Below are positions 33,989-45,100 of a stretch of DNA of 64,000 bases, piece by piece. The position numbers and the translations under genes were made by a program. Source of the stretch: Engelhardtia mirabilis (GTDB taxonomy: Bacteria > Planctomycetota > UBA1135 > GCA-002686595); contig NZ_CP036287.1 of NCBI RefSeq assembly GCF_007748095.1, positions 1,240,001 through 1,304,000 of the forward strand, given 5' to 3'. Below the pieces are notes generated by a model, which saw only the letters and a program-made list of their open reading frames with translations, did no database searches and was not told the DNA's origin. How positions within the stretch are numbered: the first letter of the stretch is position 1; every line of letters starts with the position of its first letter.

Positions 33989-36900
33989 ATGAAGATCTAT
34001 CGCCGCGCCCCCGTTGCTCTACTCATGCTCGCCGCGTCCGCCCTCGCGCAGTCGCCTGTCGAGAACATCAATCAGGTCCCGAGCGGGCCGGCGTCGTCGT
34101 CGCCGAGGGAGCTTGCGGTTGCCGGCGATCGCCTGTGGTTCATCGCGGACGTCGCGGGGCACGGATCGTGCCTGTGTCGGACCGATGTCGCGGGAGGCAC
34201 GGTCGAGTTCCTGCACGAGCTCGAGCCCGGTGATGGAGAGCTCGCCGACAGCTTCGAGCGGATTCGCGGGCTCTCCGATGGTCGGGTGCTGCTCATGGTC
34301 GACGGTGACGACTCCAGTGAGCAGGTGTGGATCTCCGACGGCGCGACGTCGGGCACGGTGCCGCTGCTCGTACCTGGTCCGTCGGGCTCCCAAGAGGTGC
34401 TCGACTACCAGACGACGAACGTGACCGTCGCGGAGCACGCGGGGCAGGCCTACTTCTTCGCGAGCCCCGGCTACCCGACGCGGTCGGTCTACCGGACTAC
34501 GGGTACGCCGGGCGTCGCCGAGCTGGTCTGGGACTTCGGCGGGGCCAGCGACTTCGAGCTGGATGGCGAGGAGCTGGTCAGCTGCGGCGGCGAGCTGTGG
34601 TGCACGGTGCAGCTCGGTGGCCAGCTCCACTTGCTGCGCAGCGCCGATCCGATGGCGGGCTACACGACCGTAGCGATCCTCCCGGTCGACGCCACCCAGT
34701 GGGTGGGGCTGTACGCCGCCTCGGCCGGGGTCGCGATCACCGCGGTGGTGCCGGGTGAAGGGCGCGAGCTGTGGGTCAGCGATGGCACCCCTGCCGGTAC
34801 CGCCATGGTCGACCTCCTTCCCGGCGCCGCCGCGTCCGACCCGAGGAGCTTCGCGGAGTTCGGCGGCGAGCTGTACTTCTCCGCCATCACGCCCACGTCG
34901 CAGGGCGAGCTGTTCCGGACCGACGGTACGGTCGCCGGCACGGTGCAGGTCTCGGCCCTGCCCGACCATTCGTCCGCTGCGGTGCGGCCCTTCTTCCTCG
35001 CCGCTGCCGGCGACCAGCTCTGGTTCCAATACTCCACCGATGGCGAGGGCGTCGAGCCCTGGCGCACGGACGGGACCTTCGGCGGCGCAGTGCCCGTGGC
35101 GGACCTCGCGCCCGGGAGCGCGAGCAGTCTGCCCCGCGGCTTCGTCGAGGTCGGCGGCGCGGTGTACTTCCGTGCCGAGACGCCCGCGACGGGTGCCGAG
35201 CTCTACGTGAGCGACGGGACGCCGTCGGGGACGGTGTTGGTCGCCGAGCTGGAGCCGGGACCGACCGATTCGATTCCGGCCAACGCGCCGTTCGCCGCCT
35301 TCGGGGGGCGGGTCTTCTTCGCGGCTAGTTCGCCGACGACCTCCGAGGAGCTGTTCGCGAGCGACGGCACGCCGGCGGGGACCCAGCTCGTCGTCGACCT
35401 CACGCCCGACGACGCCGATGGGGACAGCGCGCCGTGGGAGTTCACTTCCCTGGGCGACCGGCTGGTGTTCACCGCCAACGACGGGGTCACGGGGCGGGAG
35501 CTGTGGGCCATGGAGGACCCGACCCTCGGCGCGGAGCTGGTCGTCGATCTCGACCCCACGGGGCTGCCCTGGAACGAGCCTGGCGGCCTGACGCGCTTTG
35601 GCCAGCACGTCTACTTCAGCGCCAACGACGGCACCAGCGGCATCGAGCTCTTCCGCACCGACGGCACGGCGGCGGGGACGACCCTGGTCCACAGCTTCAT
35701 CGCGGGGCCGGGTGGCGGCGCCCCCGACTTCCGCGGCGTTTGGCGCGGGCACCTGTACTTCACCGCTGGCCAGGGGCCCACGGGGACCGAGCTGTGGCGC
35801 ACCGACGGGACCAGCGCGGGCACCCAACTCGTGCACGACATCGCCCCCGGCCCGGCCTCTAGCCTGCCCTCGGCGCTGGTCGAGGGCGGCGATTGGCTGT
35901 GGTTCAGCGCGGACGACGGCGAGGTCGGGCGCGAGCTGTGGCGCACCGACGGTACGGCCGCCGGCACCGAGCGGGTGACGGACCTCGCGCCGGGAGTGGC
36001 GGACGGCCTCGGCGACCAGTTCGAGGCTGGCTGGCTCGCGGGCAAACTCTACTTCCGCGGCGCCCTCGCGCCCTTCGGGTCCGAGCTGATCGTCACCGAT
36101 GGAACGCCAGCGGGCACCGCCCTCTTCGCCGACCTGGCCAGCGGGGACTCCGACCCCGCGGCGTTCCACCGGGTCGGCGCGCGCCTCGTCTTCCGAACGC
36201 AGGCCCTCGGCGGGGGCCGGCTGTATGCGACGGACGGGGCGTCGGTGGTCGACCTCCTGCCGGGGACGATCGGTTTCCTCTTCGACACTGACCCTGTCTT
36301 CGCGAGCTCGACCCACGCCTTCGCCTTCATGGTCGAGGGGTCCTCGAGCAGGTTCCTCGTGGCCACCGACGGGACGATCGCGGGGAGCGGAGTGATCGGG
36401 GCGGTCGGTCTGCCGGCCAAGCTCGCGGCGGCGAGCCTGCCTACCAATCCATTCAACGGCGGGTTCGAGGCCTTGCAGGTGAGTTTGGGGTCCCAGGTCG
36501 TGTTCACGGGGTTCACGCCGGTGCACGGCAACGAGCTGTGGATCACGGACGGCACGCCCGGCGGGACCACGCGGCTGACCGACGTCGCTCCAGGTCCGCT
36601 GCACTCCGGCGTCAACGCCATCGGACGCCTGGGCGCGGAGCTCGTCTTCCCGGCCTGGAGCGCCGACGCGGGACTCGAGCCCTACAGCCTTCCGATCGCC
36701 GCCTTCGGCGGCTGGGTCGCGGAGGCCTTCGGCCAGGGCTGCCCCGGCTCCAGTGGCCTGGCGCCGACCATGCAGGCGAGCGGAGCCGCGTTGCTGGGCA
36801 ACGTGCTCAACGTCGAGGTCGGTGAGGCCGCTCCGGCCTCGGTCGTCGGCCACTACTACTCGCTCGGATATGCCCTGGGCAGCCTCGGCACCTGCGAGCT

Positions 36901-37099
36901 GTACCTCGCCGCGCCGGTGCCCTTGGCAGTCGGCGCGACGGACGGCTCCGGCTCCAGCAGCCTGCCGATCGCGATCCCGAATGTTCCCGCCCTCGTCGGC
37001 CAGGGGCTGTGGATCCAGTCGGTCGTGGTCGACCCGGGCGGCGCGCTGCTCGGCGTTGCAGGGGTGACGCCCGCACTCGAGGTGATCGTGGGGGGCTGA
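33989..37099 (+). CDS. Secreted ELWxTDGTxAGT repeat protein (paralog 1)
   Basis: The 1036-residue protein has a signal peptide (MKIYRRAPVALLMLAASALAQ) and about fifteen or more repeats of roughly 45-50 residues. Each has a core like ELWRTDGTAAGT, followed by VxDLxPG and a segment ending in LYFxA. Such repeats are predicted to build a large beta-propeller or solenoid. The C-terminus (FGGWVAEAFGQGCPGSSGLA through VAGVTPALEVIVGG) is the recurring tail seen in two neighbouring paralogs. The start at 33989 begins the signal peptide; the frame is open 36 bases further. Probably surface-exposed; function unknown. It and the paralogs at 37387 and 42108 share domain order throughout, so they arose by duplication. 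Confidence 0.88.
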   Translation: MKIYRRAPVALLMLAASALAQSPVENINQVPSGPASSSPRELAVAGDRLWFIADVAGHGSCLCRTDVAGGTVEFLHELEPGDGELADSFERIRGLSDGRVLLMVDGDDSSEQVWISDGATSGTVPLLVPGPSGSQEVLDYQTTNVTVAEHAGQAYFFASPGYPTRSVYRTTGTPGVAELVWDFGGASDFELDGEELVSCGGELWCTVQLGGQLHLLRSADPMAGYTTVAILPVDATQWVGLYAASAGVAITAVVPGEGRELWVSDGTPAGTAMVDLLPGAAASDPRSFAEFGGELYFSAITPTSQGELFRTDGTVAGTVQVSALPDHSSAAVRPFFLAAAGDQLWFQYSTDGEGVEPWRTDGTFGGAVPVADLAPGSASSLPRGFVEVGGAVYFRAETPATGAELYVSDGTPSGTVLVAELEPGPTDSIPANAPFAAFGGRVFFAASSPTTSEELFASDGTPAGTQLVVDLTPDDADGDSAPWEFTSLGDRLVFTANDGVTGRELWAMEDPTLGAELVVDLDPTGLPWNEPGGLTRFGQHVYFSANDGTSGIELFRTDGTAAGTTLVHSFIAGPGGGAPDFRGVWRGHLYFTAGQGPTGTELWRTDGTSAGTQLVHDIAPGPASSLPSALVEGGDWLWFSADDGEVGRELWRTDGTAAGTERVTDLAPGVADGLGDQFEAGWLAGKLYFRGALAPFGSELIVTDGTPAGTALFADLASGDSDPAAFHRVGARLVFRTQALGGGRLYATDGASVVDLLPGTIGFLFDTDPVFASSTHAFAFMVEGSSSRFLVATDGTIAGSGVIGAVGLPAKLAAASLPTNPFNGGFEALQVSLGSQVVFTGFTPVHGNELWITDGTPGGTTRLTDVAPGPLHSGVNAIGRLGAELVFPAWSADAGLEPYSLPIAAFGGWVAEAFGQGCPGSSGLAPTMQASGAALLGNVLNVEVGEAAPASVVGHYYSLGYALGSLGTCELYLAAPVPLAVGATDGSGSSSLPIAIPNVPALVGQGLWIQSVVVDPGGALLGVAGVTPALEVIVGG

Positions 37100-37386
37100 C
37101 GGCAAAAGGTGCGTCGCCGCCCCGGCGCCGTGCCCGCAAGTCGCCGTACCCCATGCAGGCGGGAGGCTGATGGCATTGCTCCCATCAGCCCCTCGCCTGC
37201 TTCTCGTTCTCGGGCGCCGCGAATCGCCCGCGATCGGGTTACTCCCGTGTAAACCGTCCGTCGACCTTCGCGGCGATGGATGACGCGCAGCGGTGAACTG
37301 GCGCAGTTCCCTCGTTGGAGCTACCTTCGAGGAGTCCCCCCCGATCGAATTTCAACTCCAGTTCCGCAGTCCCGCTGTGGTCGCCC

Positions 37387-40300
37387 ATGAAACCCGTGAT
37401 CTCTTGCCCGCTCTTCTCTGGCAGCCTCCTCCTCGCCGTCCTCGCAACGTCGGCGCCAGCACAGGAGCTGGTCAAGGACATCAACCAGACGCCCTTCGGC
37501 GGCGGCTCGTCGTCTCCCCAGTGGTTCGCCGAGGCCACCGGGCGCCTCTACTTCTCGGCGGACACGCCGACCACCGGTCGCGAGTACTTCTGGATCGACG
37601 GCACCGGCGCGCCGCCGAGCCTGCTCGCCAATCTCGCGCCGGGCGCCGGGTCGAGCTATCCAAATGGCTTGGTCGAGCTGCCGAGCGGCCTGATCGCCTT
37701 CCGCGCAGCGCCCGGCGGCATCGTCACGCCCTTCGAGCTCTATGTCAGCAACGGGTTCGCAGGCGGCACGCTGCAGTTGGCGGACCTGGTGCCCGGGTCG
37801 GACTTCGAGGCGATCGGCCGCATGGCGCTGCACCAGGGCCTGCTGTACTTCTTCGCCACCGACACCGCCACGGCCTCGCGATCGCTCTGGAGGACCGATG
37901 GCACCGGAGGCGGAACGGTGAAGGTCGAAGACTTCGGGTTCGTGTCCGGCACGGGCGCGGACTCAGAGCAGCTCGCGTCCACGGCCGGCGAGCTCTACTT
38001 CGCCGTGGGCTACGTCCTCGGCTTCCAGAAGCGCTGGCAGCTCTATCGGACCCCGGGGACGCCCGGAGCAGCGGTGCCGATCGTCGACGTCGAGGCCAGC
38101 AGCTACCACGGTCTGGATGACATGGTCGGCCTGGGAACCGGAGTGGTCTTCAGCGCCAACTCGGCGACCGAGGGCAAGGAGCTGTGGGTCAGCGACGGCA
38201 CCACGCTCGGAACCGCGGTGGTCGACATCCAGATCGGTCCGAACGGGTCCTCGCCGCGCAGCTTCGCGCCGCTGGGCTCCCACGTCTTCTTCATCGCGAA
38301 CGACCCAACGGCCGGTCCCGAGGTCTATCGGACCGACGGCACTGCCACGGGCACGGTCCGTGTGACCGATACCGGCGGCGGGCCGGGGACCTCCTACCTG
38401 ACCGACCTCGTGGCCATCGGCGGGAAGCTCTACTTCGCCGCCGCGGACACGCAGCTGGGCGTGGAGCTGTGGACCAGCGACGGGCAGGTGGGGGGCGAGT
38501 CGATCTTCGCCGACATCATCCCCGGCTCCGGCGGCAGCTACCCCGATCGGATCGTCGGCTTCGGGGGTGAGGTCTACTGCTCCGCCTACTGGCCCGGCGG
38601 TGGCACCGAGCTGGTGGCGACGGACGGCACGCCGGCGGGCACGCGCCTGGTCGACTTCGAGCCCTTCGGCGCTTCCGATCCCTACGAGAAGGTCGAGTTC
38701 GCCGGCAGCCTCTACTTCTCCGGCAAGGGCCTCTTGGTCGGCCGCGAGCTGTTCGTCACCGACGGTACCAGCGCCGGCACCGGGCTGGTCGCGGACCTTG
38801 GACCGACGACGAGCACCGTTGGCTCCGGCCCCACCGGCCTCGTCGGCATCGGCGGGCGTGCGGTGTTCACGGCCGAGGACGGGACCACCGCCGAGCCGCG
38901 CCTGTGGGTCAGCGACGGCACCGCGGCGGGGACCCACGTGGTGGGCGAGTCGCCCGCGGCGACCTTCCCGGCCTTCTTCGCCGCTGGGCCCTTCGAGGGG
39001 TTCGTCCTCGGCGGTCGAGCCTTCTTCGCGCCGGATCAGGAGGACACCGGCCGAGAGCTGTGGGTGACCGACGGCACGGCCGCCGGAACGTCGTTGTTGG
39101 CCGACATCGCGCCGGGCACGGCATCCTCGCAACCCCTCCCGCTCGCGGTCTGGAACGGCGAGCTGTACTTCACCGCCCAATCGCCGACCCAGGGGCGCGA
39201 GCTGTTCGCCACCGACGGCACGGCAGCGGGCACCCGTCTGGTCGCCGACATCCGACCCGGTGCGGGCGGGAGCAACCCCTCTGGCACGGCGATCCACGCG
39301 GGCCAGCTCTACTTCAGCGCCGAGACCGACGCAGCCGGACGTGAACTCTGGCGCACCGACGGAACCGCGGCCGGTACGGCCCAGGTGATCGACTTGCTGC
39401 CCGGGGCGAGTCCAGGACTGGTGGTCTTCAGCGCCGCCAGTCTCGGCGCGCACTTGTACTTCATGGGCCAGGGCAGCTCCGCCAACAGCGAGCTGTGGCG
39501 CACCGACGGGACGGCGGCGGGCACCAGCCTCTTCGCGGAGATCAATCCGGCGGGTGGTTCCGCACCGGTCGAGCTGACGAGGATCGGCGACCGGATCGTC
39601 TTCACCGCCTACGTGAACTTGAACCGACAGCTCTTCGCCACGGACGGGGTCTCGGTGGTGCAGCTCACCGCACTACCCCTGCAAGTCCAATCGGAGGCCT
39701 TCAAGCTGTTCGCCAACGACTCGAAGGTCATGACCTTCATGCGTAAGGGCAGCTTGGAGACCGTGCTGGTCGCGACGGACGGAACGGTGGCTGGGACCAG
39801 CGAGCTGGCCAACGTGCAGCCCGACACCGATGTGGTGGGCGAGTTGTTCGTCTGGCGCGTCAGCTCCGGACCCCACGTCGCCTTTGGCGCCTACGAATCG
39901 GGTCAGGGCTACGAGCTGTGGGTCACGGACGGAACCAGCGCCGGAACCGGACCCGTTACGAGCATTCCGGGGACCAGTGTGGGGAACGCGATCGAGAGTC
40001 TGACGCGCGTTGGCAACCGGCTCCTGTTCGGCGCCCTGGACTCGAGCCTTGGCGTCGAGCTCTTCAGCCTGCCCATCGCGTCCTTCGGCGGCTGGGTGGC
40101 CGAGCCCTTCGGCTCCGGCTGCCCCGGCTCGACCGGGCAGCCGCCGTCGATGGCAGCCAGCGGCGCGGCGTTGCTGGGAAGCCAGTTGACCGTCGAGGTC
40201 GGCGCTGCGGCGCCCGCATCGGTGGTGGCTCACTACTTCTCCACGGACAACGCCTCGACCGGTCTCGGGGGCTGCGACTTGTATCTCGCGGCACCGACGT

Positions 40301-40479
40301 TGCTGGCGATGGGCGGGACCGATGGATCGGGGTCGACCAGCCTGCCGCTGGCGATCCCGAACGATCCGGTCCTGGCGGGCCAGGGCCTCTGGATCCAGTC
40401 CGTCGCGATCGACCCGGGTGGCGCCCTGTTCGGCTTGGCGGGCCTCACGCCGGCGCTCGAGATCGTTCTGGGGAGTTAG
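37387..40479 (+). CDS. Secreted ELWxTDGTxAGT repeat protein (paralog 2)
   Basis: The 1030-residue paralog begins MKPVISCPLFSGSLLLAVLATSAPAQ (signal peptide; upstream in-frame codons lack export features). It has the same succession of repeats (RELWVTDGTAAGTSLLADIA, RELFATDGTAAGTRLVADI) and the same tail, FGGWVAEPFGSGCPGSTGQP through AGLTPALEIVLGS. The stop is TAG, showing that TAG terminates translation here. It follows paralog 1 by 287 bases on the same strand, with no visible terminator hairpin, and could be a separate unit. Function unknown. Confidence 0.88.
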   Translation: MKPVISCPLFSGSLLLAVLATSAPAQELVKDINQTPFGGGSSSPQWFAEATGRLYFSADTPTTGREYFWIDGTGAPPSLLANLAPGAGSSYPNGLVELPSGLIAFRAAPGGIVTPFELYVSNGFAGGTLQLADLVPGSDFEAIGRMALHQGLLYFFATDTATASRSLWRTDGTGGGTVKVEDFGFVSGTGADSEQLASTAGELYFAVGYVLGFQKRWQLYRTPGTPGAAVPIVDVEASSYHGLDDMVGLGTGVVFSANSATEGKELWVSDGTTLGTAVVDIQIGPNGSSPRSFAPLGSHVFFIANDPTAGPEVYRTDGTATGTVRVTDTGGGPGTSYLTDLVAIGGKLYFAAADTQLGVELWTSDGQVGGESIFADIIPGSGGSYPDRIVGFGGEVYCSAYWPGGGTELVATDGTPAGTRLVDFEPFGASDPYEKVEFAGSLYFSGKGLLVGRELFVTDGTSAGTGLVADLGPTTSTVGSGPTGLVGIGGRAVFTAEDGTTAEPRLWVSDGTAAGTHVVGESPAATFPAFFAAGPFEGFVLGGRAFFAPDQEDTGRELWVTDGTAAGTSLLADIAPGTASSQPLPLAVWNGELYFTAQSPTQGRELFATDGTAAGTRLVADIRPGAGGSNPSGTAIHAGQLYFSAETDAAGRELWRTDGTAAGTAQVIDLLPGASPGLVVFSAASLGAHLYFMGQGSSANSELWRTDGTAAGTSLFAEINPAGGSAPVELTRIGDRIVFTAYVNLNRQLFATDGVSVVQLTALPLQVQSEAFKLFANDSKVMTFMRKGSLETVLVATDGTVAGTSELANVQPDTDVVGELFVWRVSSGPHVAFGAYESGQGYELWVTDGTSAGTGPVTSIPGTSVGNAIESLTRVGNRLLFGALDSSLGVELFSLPIASFGGWVAEPFGSGCPGSTGQPPSMAASGAALLGSQLTVEVGAAAPASVVAHYFSTDNASTGLGGCDLYLAAPTLLAMGGTDGSGSTSLPLAIPNDPVLAGQGLWIQSVAIDPGGALFGLAGLTPALEIVLGS

Positions 40480-40582
40480 TGACCTGAACGCGGATGTCGG
40501 CTGCCGGGCGCGAAGCTTCGCGTCCGGCTCCAACGTCCGCCCCACGGACCTCGCCCTACGTGACGCGAATCGCGCCGAAGGA

Positions 40583-41818
40583 TCAGAACGGACAGACGAA
40601 CGACAGGTGGTGGCTCGGGCCCATGCTGCCGAAGTAGGGGGGGCTGATCGGTGAGCCGAGTGGGACCGAGTAGTTGTCGACCATGTCCGTGAAGCGGTCC
40701 GAGGGTACGAGGAGACTGACGAGCGCCGGATAGCCCCCCTCCGTCGTCGCGCCGAGCTTGACCTCGACATAGGTCACCGGCGGCCCACTTACGGTGCAGG
40801 CCTCCGTATGGAGGAAGACTCCCTCGTCTACCCACACGTGCTCGGCGCCGGGGTAGCTCGTGTCGTTGGACCAGCTACCGATCGAGGTCGAGACGACGTC
40901 GTACCACGGCAGGGCCGGGAAGAGGTTGATCGACTCGAACGATGACAGGGTGCCGGCGATGGCCTTCATGTGGCGGGCCGTTGCGTGGGGCGCGGTGAGT
41001 GCCAGGGGACAGAGGCATCCGCTGGCGATGTTGGAGTTGTTCCACAGGGCCGCCGCTTCGTTGGCTTCGCAGGTGGGGGACGACGCGTTCACGTCACGCA
41101 GACCGTCGTAGAACCCGGCACCGCTCCAAACACCACCCAGGGGAGCTTGGTCCGAGGGCACGAAGGGGTTGGACGCGAAGTCCGGAGCCACCAGGGCGAA
41201 GGACCGGTTGCCATGGAAGCTGCCCGGGCGCGAGGAGAACGAACCTCCGTGTTGGAAGCGATCGCAGCCGTGGTACAGGACCAGCGCCGTGTCCCAGGTC
41301 GCGGTGATGCAGTCGAAGGCCTAATCCAGGTAGCCGTAGTAGAACGCCGTCGGATGGGTGCCCAGGCAGTTCGGCACGTTGCAGCCGAAGTTGGTGTTGC
41401 CACGCTGGAGGTCTGCCTTGACCACGAAGCGCCAGACCTGCTTCTCGGATCCGGTGCCGACGATCTCCCTCCACGTGCGCGTGTAGTCGAGGTGTAGGTT
41501 GCCGAAGAGCTGCAGGTTGCTGTTGCAGTCCTCGTTCTTGAGGGCGACCTCGTACTCCGCGCACTGCAGTTGCGTGGGCGCGGAGAGGGAGACGACGCCA
41601 CAGCCCTGCCCGGCGAGGACGCAGCCGTCCCAACAGATGGATTGAGCCGGGAGCAGGGCCGGCGGGAAGGCCGGTAGGGTCGAGAGCGCCGTCGTGCAGG
41701 GCAAGCCGTCGAGGCCGTCGGGTTGGTAGCACTGGGCCGAGGCCCGGCCTGACGGGATCAGGCTGGCCACGAGGAGGGCGAAGGCGAACACGAAGCTGCT
41801 GCTGCTGGTCATGGGCAT
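40583..41818 (-). pseudogene. Secreted hypothetical protein split by an in-frame TAG
   Basis: The minus strand reads one protein of about 411 residues if TAG at 41321-41323 is ignored. It opens MPMTSSSSFVFAFALLVASL (signal peptide), then a Cys-rich N-terminal half (SICWDGCVLAGQGCGV, VPNCLGTHPTAFYYGYLD) ending at the TAG. The frame continues AFDCITATWDTALVLYHGCD and runs to FGSMGPSHHLSFVCPF and TGA. Composition, Cys spacing and reading frame are continuous on both sides, so this is one gene with a nonsense mutation, not two genes. Sequencing error is possible. I do not recognise the family. It lies between two ELWxTDGT genes on the opposite strand. Confidence 0.75.
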
Positions 41819-42107
41819 TTCTCGCGGTTGGCGGACGCGCCGGGGTCGCAGGTCAAGGGCCTCCGGCGGGGGCCCTTGACCTCCCAGCGACAAGCGGTCC
41901 TTACCTGCACGCGATCGCAGATCCTCGATGCAAGGTCGGGGCCAGATCGGCAACTGCGTGACCGCGAGCCGGCCCACCGATCTGCGATGGAGTGCGCACG
42001 CGGGGCCCATGCCCGCGCCAGCTCGTTGGCTGGGGGGCCGCAGAAGGGGCATTCGTGATAGACCAGACGCTCGCCGAATTTCTCTCTTGACCATTTCGGA
42101 CAACGCC

Positions 42108-45100
42108 ATGCGTACGAACGCCAACTACGGCGCCCTCGCGGTCAGCCTCCTCTTCGCGGCCGCCTCGACCGCCGCGTCCCAGGACCTCGTCGCCAACATC
42201 AATGTCCAAGAGGCCCCGGCCCTCGGCTGGGTGCCCGACTCCGATCCGGGCGGCTTCACTTCGATCGGCGCCCGTACCTACTTCTCTGCAGCCGGCTCGG
42301 GGCTGGGCCGCGTGCTGTACTGGACCGGTGCGCCGGGGGCCGCGCCGCAGCTCCTGGTCGACGTCGACCCGAGCGCGGGTCCGAAGGACCCACAAGACCT
42401 GATCGAGCTACCCAGCGGTCAGTTCCTGTTCACGGCGCAGACCCCGGCCACCGGCCGCGAGTGGTTCGTGAGCGACGGCACGTCCGCGGGAACGACGCTG
42501 CTGACCGAGATGGTGCTCGGCTCCTTCGACGGCTTCATCGGCCAGCCGACCTTGCACCAGGGCGAGGTCTACTTCTTCGCGACGGACGCGAACTCGCCGT
42601 CGCGGGCACTTTGGAAGACCGACGGCACCGCCGCGGGAACCGAGCGCCTGGAGGTGCTCGGCCTCGGCGGCGGACTGCCTGTCCCCGGCGAGCAGATCGT
42701 CAGCGCCGGCGGCACGCTCTACTACGCCTTCAACGACGTCGGCACGAGCGGCCCCTTTTGGGAGCTGTGGTCGACGAGCGGCACCGTCGGCGGCGCGAGC
42801 AAGGTGATCGAGGTGCTGGAGAGCTCGTTCAGTGGCGTGCGCGAGCTGACCGCTGTCGGATCGAAGCTGGTCTTCGTCGCCCAGGGGCAGGGCACCGGAT
42901 TCGAGCCCTGGGTCAGCGACGGCACTGCCCTCGGCACCTGGCCGGTGCAGCTGATGCCGGGCGCCGCCGGATCGGCGCCGTCGGGGCTGACGGCCCTCGG
43001 CAACCACGTGTACTTCGCGGCCGACGACCCGACGGTTGGGCGCGAGCTGTTCCGCCTGGACGGTTCCGCCTCGAGCCTGAAGTTGGTCGAGGACCTCAAC
43101 CCGGGCGCGGCGGGCTCGAGCCCGGACGAGTTGGCGGTCTTGAACGGCGCGCTGTACTTCTCCGGCGACGACGGCGTGCACGGCGACGAGCTGTGGAGCA
43201 CCTCGGGCGCGCCCGGCGCCGCGAGCCTGTTCGCCGAGTTCGCGGCCGGCGCGGCGGGGAGCGCGCCCAGAGACCTCGTGGCCCTCGGCGCCCAGATCCT
43301 CTGCGTCGCCGGCAGCGCGAGCACCGGCGCCGAGCTCTACGCCAGCGACGGAACCGTCGCCGGCACCGGCCTGGTGGCAGACATCGTCCCCGGCTCGAGC
43401 TCCTCGAACCCGGTCGGACTCTTCTCGAATGGCGCGCAGGTCTTCTTCGCCGCGACCACCGAGGCCACCGGGACCGAGCTGTGGCGCTCCGACGGAACCG
43501 GCGTCGGCACGCTCGAGACGGAGATGGCGACGGTGCCCTTCGACCAGGGCTCGGACCCGCGCTACCTGACGTCGATCGGCGGGCAGCTCGTCTTCGTGGC
43601 CAACGACGGCCTGAACGGGATCCAGCCCTGGGCCAGCGACGGCGCGCCTGGCGGCACCGGCCTGCTCGCGACAGTGCCGAGCCCTTCCAGCCCGCCCATC
43701 GTCGCGGGCGAGTTCCGCGGACGTGCGTACATCAACGTCAACTCGGCGTTGAACCAGTGGACCCTGTACCAGTCCGACGGCACCCCGGCCGGAACGGTGC
43801 CCGCGAACCTCGGCATCGGCTCGGGCTTTGCCGGCGTGAAGCTCGTTTTGCGCGACCGGCTCTTGTTCACGATCGGGATCGACTCGGACCTCTACTCCAC
43901 CGACGGCACCGCCGCGGGGACTGTCCTGCTGGCGCAACTGTCCAATCAGACCGGCGCGTTCTTCGCCGCGGGGGACTACGTCTACTTCCGCAACTGGACC
44001 AGCCAGACCGGCAAGGAGCTGTGGCGCACGGACGGCACGCCCCAGGGAACCCAACTCGTCGCGGACATCTGGCCGGGCCCGCAGTGGGGAGTGACCGACG
44101 ATTTCTACTTCGAGGCCGGCAGCCTGGGGGGCCTGCTCTACTTCCGTGCAGAGACTGCCGCGAACCAGACCGAGTTGTGGCGAACTGACGGGACTGTCGC
44201 CGGGACCGAGCTATTCGCCGATCTGAATCCGCTCGGCGGCTCCTACCCGAGTGACTTCAGGACCGTAGACAATCATCTGTTCTTCAGCGCCTACGTCGAC
44301 GGGGGCCGTTACCTCTTCGCCACCGACGGCGTGAGCGTCGAGCAGGTGCTCGACGCGCCGCTCGAGCCCGGCATGGACGGGTTCGCCAATGACCAGGTCT
44401 ATTTCGTGATCCAGAGCGTCGGCGGAGAGCCGAAGCTGCTGTCGTCGGACGGCACGGCCGCGGGCACCGGCATCGTGGCCGATCTCGGCGACGCTCCCGT
44501 TGTCTTCCTCCGGGGCGCTTGGAAGGTGACCTCGGGCGCCGAAGTCCTGTTCTCGATCTATGGAGGTGGGATCAGCGCCGACTTCTGGGTTACCGACGGC
44601 ACTGCCGCGGGCACCTACCAGGTGACCGAGACCCTCGACACCTCGATCTTCGAGGTGGACGCCCCTGACGAGCTGGTCCGAGTCGGCAGTGAGATCTACT
44701 TCCGAGCCTGGAACCAGGACCTCGGGGGCGAGCTGTTCAGCCTGCCGATCGCGGCCTTCGGCGGCTGGGTCGCCGAGCCCTTCGGTGTCGGCTGCGCCGG
44801 ATCGAGCGGACTTGCGCCGACGATCGGCGCCAGCGGCGAAGCGAGCCTGGGAAGCACCTTGACGGTCGAGCTCGCCGGCGCCGCCGCCAGCGCGCCCGTG
44901 GCCCACTACTTCGACTTCGACTACGGCCTGGGCGCGGTCGGTGGGTGCGATGTCTACCTGGCCGCTCCGAAGCTGCTGCTCTTGGACTCGACGGACGCCG
45001 TCGGTGCGGTGACGCTCTCGTTGGCGATCCCGAACGACCCCGTCCTGGCCGGGATCGAGCTGTGGCTGCAGTCGGTCGTCGCCGACCCCGGCGGTGGCCT

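Noticed and set aside
37239..37386. Small minus-strand ORF sharing GDDEPP with one near 27350
   Set aside because: The match is six residues within low-complexity frames and was judged coincidental.
7688..41323. Recoding of TAG as a sense codon
   Set aside because: Two genes have in-frame TAGs, but the intact gene ending at 40479 uses TAG as its normal stop and the copy C gene shows other decay, so mutation is simpler.
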